Assembly: GCA_937894775.1 (NCBI GenBank)
Contig: CALAXC010000190.1
Location: forward strand, 1-24,199
From: an uncultured Clostridia bacterium
GTDB taxonomy: Bacteria > Bacillota > Clostridia > Oscillospirales > CAG-272
DNA length: 24,199 nucleotides
Direction of reading: 5' to 3'
Below are positions 17,301 through 22,478 of the stretch, piece by piece. A program made the translations under genes and the position numbers. A model generated the notes under the pieces. It was not told the DNA's origin. It was given only the letters and a program-made list of their open reading frames with translations, and searched no databases. Each line of letters begins with the position of its first letter. The stretch's first letter is position 1.

Positions 17301-17965
17301 ATACTGATAAGAGATCATCGGGTATATTTACAAAGGAAAATTCAGTAGAAATCCCCGACTTCTTTACACGAGAAAACAAAGCGGGATCAACAGCTGCCGA
17401 AAGAGGAACTGCCACACATTTATTCTTACAGTTTTGTCATTTCGAATATGCCGCAACCCACGGTGTAGACGAAGAGCTTGAAAGATTGTACGAAAAGAAA
17501 TATCTCCCTCAGAATGCTAAGGAACTTATTTATAAGGACGAATTGGATAATTTTTTTGAAAGCGAACTCATAACAAAAATTTTAACTGCTAAAAAGGTTA
17601 TTCGCGAACAAAGATTTATCATATATTGTTCACCGGAAAATTTCACTCATAATTCAGAGCTTATCGAAAGATCAAAAGACGAAAAAATTGCGATACAAGG
17701 CGCCATAGATTTAATATTGATAGATCACGATGATAAGGTCCATTTGTATGACTATAAAACCGACAGATTATCGACTGCAGAATTAAATGATCCAACATTA
17801 GCTAAAGAAAAGCTTTCAAGGGCTCATAAAAATCAACTTGCATATTATGCAAAAGCAGTTGAAATGATGTTTAACAAACAGTGTGAGAGCGTAGAAATAT
17901 ATTCTACACATTCTGCTAAACTTTATCAAATAGATATTTCAGATATATATTTGAATATAAAGTAA
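14327..17965 (+). CDS. addA: ATP-dependent helicase/nuclease subunit A (AddA)
   Basis: This is a 1212-residue UvrD-like (SF1A) helicase with a C-terminal RecB-type nuclease. Walker A reads AAAGSGKT (K33), motif Ia is VTYTKASAADL, Walker B is IYIDEYQDVDP (D399-E400) and motif III is GDIKQSIYKFRGA. Later helicase motifs are SLMTIHKSKGLEFP and RVLYVALTRARERLY. The nuclease domain has AAERGTATHLFLQ, IQGAIDLI and VHLYDYKTDR (D1142). It is the ATP-driven 3'-5' motor of the AddAB resection complex. I chose ATG 14327 because AAGGAG at the end of addB is correctly spaced and the protein then starts MAKNKISLTDAQ. An earlier in-frame start at 14294 would overlap addB by 31 bp. The length is typical for the family and no lesion is seen. 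Confidence 0.96.
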   Translation: MAKNKISLTDAQEEAINLKDKTLLVSAAAGSGKTFTLTERIIKRITKDHADISKMLVVTYTKASAADLKTKIFKAVSNALAKDPKNKALANELTKLNSAKICTIDSFYFDLVKSNFTEANVSPTVKIIDSGEYRLIAKNIMDEVIDHFYECEDNFPALVECFTTVRSVKDLNELFLGLYSSVSTTPEGIDFIKYTAEKYLEEADKDFMSTTWGELLRKESLEFFTHCRDLFEELISRLPYDEITISYIPSFEVNLEFYNAMVEKLTDPAATYLEIKELIYSYKAKTLPRVAEEDVTTASLYMKEIRTNVTADVREHRDKLFSLAPDTISRELKETAKYTDIIFRLLKEFDIRITEHKNKLDVMTFTDIRRKTYDLLIKDGKITELAKNLSQQYTDIYIDEYQDVDPIQDEIFKAISTPTNRFMVGDIKQSIYKFRGAEPTLFSKYRTDFSGKDPNAKTIFMSDNFRCDQSVIKFTNDICSELFKRAGGCVEYCDEDNLKFSKDKVTSEYLDCKVTVHALSIPNKNSKAYSEYEISSDIDLEKIEWECDHIADIIASLVGKEKKANGELIEAGDIAVLFRKKSFSPYVSKALHNRGIKVAEAEALQYFENDDVLLMLCILNAVDNPERDNYLAGALRSPIFNFTANDLLYIRNKYEDPHSLYSGLCQFVEDYVDENGDKNLYEKAKHFLNTLSIWQDNAESLPIDKFLLMLFNSEDLVASGIISNQTNDGEGGNVLLLYDYARAFQGNGFKGVYEFIEYVNSLITENESFPATSKRGAKDRVSLMTIHKSKGLEFPVCLVVGSGLKFSRNELRNSLVYSYPYGITMNLSDESGFAQTKTIMRELLLRKIFEQNAEEEIRVLYVALTRARERLYVIGTTSADKEKIINDFKEKNICADRYTVLKSLQSFLDWILLCLTKAVPDYVDFSILTPNELRIYPDLQKDTDFNNVTEDEELLKKLSDSFEFKYKYVELSTIPSKVSVSDLSPNMLDPKDTDKRSSGIFTKENSVEIPDFFTRENKAGSTAAERGTATHLFLQFCHFEYAATHGVDEELERLYEKKYLPQNAKELIYKDELDNFFESELITKILTAKKVIREQRFIIYCSPENFTHNSELIERSKDEKIAIQGAIDLILIDHDDKVHLYDYKTDRLSTAELNDPTLAKEKLSRAHKNQLAYYAKAVEMMFNKQCESVEIYSTHSAKLYQIDISDIYLNIK

Positions 17966-17991
17966 AAGTTCCTCTTTTGTGCCGATGAGCA

Positions 17992-18040
17992 TATAATTTA
18001 ATAGAGCGCCGTGAGAGATGGTTCTCAAGCGGCGCTTTAT
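17992..18040 (+). terminator. Hairpin after addA, possibly also the 5' leader hairpin of the DUF11 gene
   Basis: AGCGCCG (18005-18011) pairs with CGGCGCT (18030-18036), extended inside by TGAGA/TCTCA, and is followed by TTATATTTT, as in an intrinsic terminator for addAB. A TATAAT at 17992-17997, with only a weak -35, would start a transcript almost exactly at the first base of this hairpin. Confidence 0.65.
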
Positions 18041-18064
18041 ATTTTGATTTTAGGAGAAATGACA

Positions 18065-18928
18065 ATGCCATCAATAGAAAATTTTGCCACAGTCAGCTAT
18101 ACGTCGGGTGGAATCATCGAAACAAAGGTTTCTAATATTGCTGAAATTTCTGTAGAATCAGCTATAGGTTTTACAAAAACCAGTCTTGGCAATACCTATA
18201 GTGATAATTCAACATTGACTTATATTCTTACTGTTACAAATGCTTCAACAAATGCTATAACGGGAAGCTCAATAAGTGATAATCTTGGCACATATGCTTT
18301 TGGAACGACCGAGCTCACACCACTTGATTACGTTGCTCCAGCAGTTTTGCTTATCAACGGTCAGGACGTAAGCGCGCAGCTTGTCGTAGATACAAGTACA
18401 GATGGAGAACTTATATTTAACATTCCAACTATTCCTGCAGGAGCTACGGCAAACATCATATATAAAGCCCAAGTAAACGATTATGCACCGTTAGCGGTCG
18501 ACTCGTCGATTATAAACACATCTACGTTTGAGAGCAACTCTGACTGTGCCGATAGCACGGCAAGCTCTACAGTTTCGGTAGAGAATTTAGCAAATATTTC
18601 AATAATAAAGCAAATGTGTCCAAACCCGGTAATATGCGGTGATACCATAACTTATTCCATTAAAATATATAATTACGGTAACACGGCAGCAGAAAACGTA
18701 ATTTTAACGGATGACTTTAATCCCGCACCAACAAATATTACAGTTTCCCGAGACGGAATACTCTTATTAGGAACTGATTATAGCTACGTCGACGGAACGC
18801 TTACAGTTCCTGCTCCTTCAACTGCGACTGTAACAATTCCGCCCGCAACATTTACACAAGATCCCATAACCGGTCTCATAAGTGTTGTTCCAAGTGTTGT
18901 AGAATATACAATAACAGGAACGGTATAA
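18065..18928 (+). CDS. DUF11-repeat protein without signal peptide
   Basis: This is a 287-residue, Thr/Ser/Ala/Val-rich beta protein with two DUF11-type (conserved repeat) domains. The first is at about 28-160 (SIGFTKTSLG-like opening, LTYILTVTNAS, ISDNLGTYAF, IPAGATANIIYKA). The second is at about 180-287 (NISIIKQMCPNPVICGDTIT, YSIKIYNYGNTAAENVILTD). DUF11 domains usually occur in bacterial surface proteins. Here the protein starts directly with MPSIENFATVSYTSGG: there is no hydrophobic signal peptide, no LPXTG or other anchor and no transmembrane segment, so location and function are unknown. Two Cys residues (MCPNPVIC) could form a disulphide or bind metal. I chose ATG 18065 because AGGAG (18052-18056) is eight bases upstream; the ATG at 18059 is too close to it. 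It lies 28 bp downstream of the addA hairpin. Confidence 0.75.
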   Translation: MPSIENFATVSYTSGGIIETKVSNIAEISVESAIGFTKTSLGNTYSDNSTLTYILTVTNASTNAITGSSISDNLGTYAFGTTELTPLDYVAPAVLLINGQDVSAQLVVDTSTDGELIFNIPTIPAGATANIIYKAQVNDYAPLAVDSSIINTSTFESNSDCADSTASSTVSVENLANISIIKQMCPNPVICGDTITYSIKIYNYGNTAAENVILTDDFNPAPTNITVSRDGILLLGTDYSYVDGTLTVPAPSTATVTIPPATFTQDPITGLISVVPSVVEYTITGTV

Positions 18929-18960
18929 AATATAAATCAAATTTATCACCACCGTTTTGG

Positions 18961-19001
18961 GGTGGTAGAGGCCGCAAGTTCAAGTCTTGTCACTCAGACC
19001 A
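18961..19001 (+). pseudogene. tRNA 3'-end remnant (T-arm, acceptor strand and CCA)
   Basis: GCAAG-TTCAAGT-CTTGT (18974-18990) is a canonical five-base-pair T-arm with a TTCRAxx loop. It is followed by a seven-base acceptor strand, CACTCAG, discriminator A and encoded CCA ending at 19001. No matching 5' acceptor strand (CTGAGTG) or normal D-arm exists upstream; the DUF11 stop codon is only 33 bp away. GGTGGTAGAG just before it looks like a D-loop piece, as if the anticodon arm were missing. Such 3' tRNA ends are the usual integration sites of tyrosine-recombinase elements. The amino-acid identity cannot be told. Confidence 0.6.
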
Positions 19002-19036
19002 AAAATCGGGAGTCGTAAGATTCCCGATTTTTCTTT
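19001..19036 (+). terminator. Intrinsic terminator abutting the tRNA remnant
   Basis: AAAAATCGGGA (19001-19011) pairs perfectly with TCCCGATTTTT (19022-19032) and is followed by CTTTTATTT. It begins with the last base of the CCA, as in many tRNA transcription units. Confidence 0.85.
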
Positions 19037-19085
19037 TATTTCCTTGTAAAACCTCGCGAAATCTCGTGTTTTCGCAACAAACATA

Positions 19086-19131
19086 ATGGGCTTGTTCTTC
19101 CCTGCTTTCAGGGTTGAACAAGCCCATTTTT
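19086..19131. terminator. Very strong bidirectional terminator hairpin
   Basis: ATGGGCTTGTTC (19086-19097) pairs with GAACAAGCCCAT (19116-19127), enclosing a second perfect stem CCCTG/CAGGG with a CTTT loop, followed by TTTTTCG. It would insulate the DUF11 region from the lipoprotein gene. Confidence 0.85.
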
Positions 19132-19135
19132 CGCT

Positions 19136-19156
19136 TTTGACCACATGTTTGACCAC
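19136..19156 (+). repeat. Two 9-bp direct repeats, TTTGACCAC
   Basis: TTTGACCAC occurs at 19136-19144 and 19148-19156, a 12-bp period, immediately after the strong hairpin and about 135 bp from the tRNA remnant. Short spaced direct repeats beside a tRNA end are compatible with recombinase arm-binding sites, but no integrase gene lies in the window. Confidence 0.5.
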
Positions 19157-19203
19157 TTAGGGAGATTTTTGCATCTTTCTCAGATATATTTGCTTTTTAT
19201 ATA

Positions 19204-19238
19204 TAAAAATGTGCGATGCAACATCGTTACATCGCACA
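19204..19238 (-). terminator. Terminator of the GLUG lipoprotein gene
   Basis: TGTGCGATG pairs with CATCGCACA (19210-19218 with 19230-19238). In the minus-strand sense the stem is followed by TTTTTATATATAAAA. It lies 11 bp after the stop codon at 19250. Confidence 0.8.
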
Positions 19239-19249
19239 AGGTAGAATTA

Positions 19250-21529
19250 TTATTTTAGAGTTGGAAGCTTATCATCATAGAAATTCCAAATTTCATTGCT
19301 CCAAAACATTGTTTGAGTATAAAAATCTTTGGAATATTTCTCTGTTATTTTGGTTCCCTGAATGGCATCTATGCCAGATGTACCACTAGAATAATAGCAA
19401 TCATATATTGTGTGATCCATTAATGGATAACAAAGAGTAGCTCTCACAGTTGCATTGCTAATTGTTCCGTGGTTTATACATTGCTTGATTGAAATTCCTG
19501 AGACCTCACCACCTATGCCTCCAGCATAATCCACACCTTTGATATTTCCACTGTTATAACAATTTTGGATATCGATTTTTCCGATGCCTCCATTGTTGCA
19601 AGAACCAATTATACCTCCGGCTTCTTTTTTGCTGTCGACATTTCCTTGGTTGTATGAATTCGTTATCTCTGTCGTTCCAATCAAATACTCGCTATGAATT
19701 ACAACAGAACCTATTATACCACCTGCTGCATCAAATTGTATTGGTGAAGTTGAAATTATGCTGATAGTACCAGTATTGTAACACTTATCCAGTATGCTAG
19801 CATAATAGCTTCTGCCAACTATACCACCTGCAAATTTTACTCCCGTAACTGCACCAGTGTTATAACATTCTTCAGCTAAACAAAGCACACCATCTCCGAT
19901 TATTCCGCCGGCAATATTTGCACTAATAGTTCCAGAATTGTTATTGTTAGCAAATCGATTCAATTTTTCTGTAACTTCTTTATATCCAATAATACCACCA
20001 GCAACAGTTTTAGCAGTTATGTTGGCACGGTTTTCGCAATTTAAAATATAATCTACCAATGTATAACCTACAATTCCACCCGAATAACTGTTGAAAGAAG
20101 AACTATGATTCGCAATCGTTATAGTTCCGCTAGTAAGGACTCTAGCTAAAGCCGCACCCTCATTATAACCAATTACGCCGCCAACATATACTGTATTCTG
20201 AATAGTAGGAAGAGATATATTGATGTTTGTAAACGAAATATCATAAATCTCACCGCCTTTTGCTATGCCAATAAATCCGTATGCCTGAAGATTGTCTTGC
20301 AACGAGGTAATCTTAAGTCCGTTAATAGCAAATCCGCATCCATTTATCTTGCCTGTAAAAGGTTTGCTATTCGTACCAACAGGAACCCACTCCGTAAGAG
20401 AGATATCTATGCTTTGCGTTAGTTCAAAATGTCCATTAGGATACAAATACAGCTGTTGCAAATCGTTTGTATTAGAAAGCTTGATGGTCCAAGATGTAGT
20501 TGCCTCAATATCAGTTAGATAAGTCCAATTTTCGAGAGAATTACCTTGAGGGTCTGTTATCTGAGTTTCTCCATAGAACCAACCAATAAAGGCACCATAT
20601 TCGTTAGTAGCAACGGGGAGTGTGAATTTTTCTCCATAGGTTACCTCTACGCTAGGTTGAGCAACTGTTCCACCGCTTGCGTTAAGTGTAACTGTATACT
20701 TGTTAACTTCCCATTTCGCAACAAGTGTAGCATTTTCAGTAATATTCCACTTGTTAGCTGTTACAAGCTTGCTGTTATACTCCCAACCTTTAAAGGTGTA
20801 GCCTGTTCTTTCAAGAGTGGGGAGTGAATATTCAGTTCCAAAAATAATCGTTTGATTAGGGAGCGTGTCAGCAATACCCGTGTTAAATGAAACTGTATAA
20901 TCATTAGCAATCCATTCGGCAGTCAACATCATTTCATTCAAAACAACATCTGAATTAAATCGCCATTCTTCACCATTACAGTACCAACCCTTGAGAGTGT
21001 ATCCCGCTCGATCAAGTTGAGGTCTCTCTATTTTGTCACCATCTTTGATAATTTGAGTTTTTACCGTAGCATCGTATCCTGTTACAAACTTAACTTCAAA
21101 TACATCAACAGCAATGATAGATGTTTTGATGCCATTAAGCACATAGAAACCATCATCAGATATTGCAATCGTATCGATAGTATTAATTGCATCATCCCCG
21201 AATTTTCCGAGGTTTTCGGTTGTAGTATCGGTGTATGTAACTATCAAATTTCCATCGGAATCGATTGAATAAGATTCTGGCAACTTTGCTTCAATTTTTG
21301 ATACAACACCATTGATAACATAATAGCCATCATTGTTAACCGTAATGGTATTTGCCCCGTTTGCAATAGTATCGGTTAATGTTCCTAAATCAACTGTTGT
21401 ATCATCTTCATATGTAGCAATCAATTTGCCGTTTTCATCAATATGATATCCTACAATTTCAGGATCGCCGCATGATGCTAACGTAAAAATCATAACAATT
21501 GATACCAGTAACAATAACAGTTTTTTCAT
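19250..21529 (-). CDS. Surface lipoprotein with InlB B-repeats and GLUG repeats
   Basis: This is a 759-residue exported protein. The signal peptide MKKLLLLLVSIVMIFTLASC ends in a lipobox (LAS-C20), so it should be diacylated at C20 and anchored to the outer membrane face. It then has two tandem units of about 58 residues (about 27-142) with the pattern Y.ID..G.LI.TY.D.TT..LG...DGYYV.NG; three Listeria-Bacteroides/InlB-type repeats (about 143-340, each with GYTFKGW-like and ATLVAKW-like blocks); and a long array of GLUG-type beta-helix repeats (about 380-720; GGIIGY, CYNTG, AGGIVG, NSGNI). InlB repeats and GLUG modules are found in adhesins and other surface proteins of gut Firmicutes. A binding role is inferred and the ligand is unknown. 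The ribosome binding site AAGGAGGAG is ideal. The gene has its own promoter and a structured leader, and is monocistronic. Confidence 0.9.
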   Translation of the reverse strand: MKKLLLLLVSIVMIFTLASCGDPEIVGYHIDENGKLIATYEDDTTVDLGTLTDTIANGANTITVNNDGYYVINGVVSKIEAKLPESYSIDSDGNLIVTYTDTTTENLGKFGDDAINTIDTIAISDDGFYVLNGIKTSIIAVDVFEVKFVTGYDATVKTQIIKDGDKIERPQLDRAGYTLKGWYCNGEEWRFNSDVVLNEMMLTAEWIANDYTVSFNTGIADTLPNQTIIFGTEYSLPTLERTGYTFKGWEYNSKLVTANKWNITENATLVAKWEVNKYTVTLNASGGTVAQPSVEVTYGEKFTLPVATNEYGAFIGWFYGETQITDPQGNSLENWTYLTDIEATTSWTIKLSNTNDLQQLYLYPNGHFELTQSIDISLTEWVPVGTNSKPFTGKINGCGFAINGLKITSLQDNLQAYGFIGIAKGGEIYDISFTNINISLPTIQNTVYVGGVIGYNEGAALARVLTSGTITIANHSSSFNSYSGGIVGYTLVDYILNCENRANITAKTVAGGIIGYKEVTEKLNRFANNNNSGTISANIAGGIIGDGVLCLAEECYNTGAVTGVKFAGGIVGRSYYASILDKCYNTGTISIISTSPIQFDAAGGIIGSVVIHSEYLIGTTEITNSYNQGNVDSKKEAGGIIGSCNNGGIGKIDIQNCYNSGNIKGVDYAGGIGGEVSGISIKQCINHGTISNATVRATLCYPLMDHTIYDCYYSSGTSGIDAIQGTKITEKYSKDFYTQTMFWSNEIWNFYDDKLPTLK

Positions 21530-21565
21530 ATTATCTGTTCTCCTCCTTAAGACTCATTATCTTTG

Positions 21566-21717
21566 CCATCAATAAGTTTTCTGATGGTTTTGACAAAGCA
21601 AAGCGGATCCTGCGGTATCACTCAGGAGCCAAAAGTCATATATAAAAGCTTCTATGAAGCATATATTACCTCCGCTTTGCTAACCATCTTGAGATGCACG
21701 ATACCTAAATCTCAAGC
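21566..21717 (-). ncRNA. Structured 5' leader RNA of the lipoprotein gene, unidentified
   Basis: In RNA sense, starting at the predicted transcription start: hairpin 1 is CTTGAGAT/ATCTCAAG (21709-21716 with 21688-21695). A long helix, AGCAAAGCGGA/TCCGCTTTGCT (21671-21681 with 21597-21607), encloses hairpin 2 (GCTTC-ATA-GAAGC, 21648-21660) and hairpin 3 (TCCTG/CAGGA, 21608-21627). The loops of hairpins 1 and 3 contain GGTATC and GATACC, which are perfectly complementary. Just below the long helix, AACCATC (minus strand of 21583-21589) can pair either with upstream GATGGTT (21682-21688) or within hairpin 4, CCATCA/TGATGG (21566-21587). The organisation resembles a riboswitch with an expression platform. 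A T-box was considered and not supported. Confidence 0.5.
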
Positions 21718-21723
21718 ATATTT

Positions 21724-21752
21724 ATTATATCACAAAATTATTAATAAATCAA
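21724..21752 (-). promoter_or_regulatory. Sigma-A promoter of the lipoprotein gene
   Basis: On the minus strand TTGATT (21747-21752) and TATAAT (21724-21729) are spaced by exactly 17 bp. The -35 box overlaps the natural TGA stop of the alcohol dehydrogenase gene. Transcription should start at about 21716-21718, at the first base of leader hairpin 1. Confidence 0.8.
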
Positions 21753-22098
21753 CACTCCACCGCAACTTTAATAACCCCGTCGCAACCGCAACTTTAATAA
21801 CCCCGTCGCGTTTATTTTCGAACAGCTCATACGCCTCGTCGATCTTCAAGAGCGGATAGGTATGCGTGATTAGCGGTTCAGTATTGAGCTTGCCCTCAGC
21901 AATGAGCTTCAGCGTTTCCTCGCAATCGCAACCGTCAACGCCGCCGGTCTTGAAGGTCAGATTCTTGCCGTACATATCGGGCAGAGGCAAGGTCTGCGCC
22001 TTGTCGTAAAGTGCCACCACCGTGACGATCGCATTCGGACGAGCGCACTGCCATGCAAGCTCAAAAGTGTTCTCTGCCCCTGCCACCTCGAGCACCAC
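21749..22098 (-). pseudogene. Zinc-dependent alcohol dehydrogenase, 3' fragment
   Basis: The minus strand reads VVLEVAGAENTFELAWQCAR through LPDMYGKNLTFKTGGVDG, LKLIAEGK, PLITHTYPL and EAYELFENKRDGVIKVAV. This is the last 105 or so residues (end of the Rossmann domain and C-terminal part) of a medium-chain alcohol dehydrogenase. The catalytic zinc site and GxGxxG are missing. At the 3' end a 26-bp tandem duplication shifts the frame, so the native end VIKVAVEC followed by TGA (21749-21751) is reached only in another frame; the open frame runs on to 21730. At its 5' end the fragment is fused to the DUF5714 remnant within a shared GTGGTGC. It is non-functional. Confidence 0.85.
21759..21810. 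repeat. 26-bp tandem duplication in the alcohol dehydrogenase remnant
   Basis: Two adjacent copies (21759-21784 and 21785-21810) differ only in the last base. The unit corresponds to the coding stretch for RDGVIKVAV. As 26 is not a multiple of three, the second copy breaks the frame, which points to a recent slippage event in DNA no longer under selection, or to an assembly error. Confidence 0.9.
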
Positions 22099-22466
22099 CT
22101 GGCACTTGCCTTCCTCTTTTCTGCATTTCTGCAAGTGCAGAGCCAAGGTCAATTTCACCGCTTGCGTTTTTATATGCGACCAGAAGCGCCGAGCCGACCA
22201 TTATATGATGCTATGGACCGTGCATATGGCAAGTCGGGCATACTCATCATTTCTTCCAAAATTTCAATTGGATTAGCTGATTTACTATTAAGACAAATTG
22301 CAATTAGGCTATTCATTCCACTTGTATAACATGCATCACAAACGAAATGACACTTTACGCATCTTATTTTACTATATTGCTTTTTGTGGCAAAGCACACA
22401 TTCCATTTTCTCATCAGCATTAAAGTACTCAAGTGGAGATGTGCAAATTAAGCATTCTTCATTCAT
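22092..22466 (-). pseudogene. DUF5714 protein gene, frameshifted and truncated
   Basis: The gene starts MNEECLICTSPLEYFNADEK with GAGGT six bases upstream, 12 bp after the flavoprotein gene. It has a cysteine-rich zinc-ribbon region (CLIC, CVLC, CVKC, CDAC) and NPIEILEEMMSMP, typical of DUF5714, whose function is unknown. After MPDLP the frame breaks near 22224-22227: shifting by one base restores MHGP, a stop codon (CTA on + at 22211-22213) where the family has glutamate, then HHIMVGSALLVAYKNASGEID and a segment ending KRGRQVPGG. Homology ends at the join with the alcohol dehydrogenase fragment at about 22092-22098, so the family's C-terminal half (the CGFWGACGAG region) is missing. Three independent lesions make this a pseudogene. 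The open reading frame as it stands gives a 98-residue product ending at 22170. Confidence 0.85.
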
Positions 22467-22478
22467 TTTTGTACCTCG

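Noticed and set aside
18949..18965. Anticodon arm with loop GTTTTGG (UUU, lysine) completing a tRNA
   Set aside because: The stem CCACC/GGTGG with a seven-base loop fits by form, but bases 32, 37 and 38 of the loop are atypical, the variable region would be eight bases, and there is no D-arm or 5' acceptor strand before the DUF11 stop.
21596..21720. T-box leader, because GAGTGATACCGC resembles the T-box GGTGGTACCGC element
   Set aside because: The TGG that pairs with the tRNA acceptor end is TGA here, no specifier loop or AG-box is visible, and the downstream gene is a surface lipoprotein rather than an aminoacyl-tRNA synthetase or amino-acid gene.
21563..21859. 98-residue open frame on the plus strand across the leader region
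   Set aside because: It runs antisense to the promoter, leader RNA and alcohol dehydrogenase remnant; the long frame is partly produced by the 26-bp duplication.
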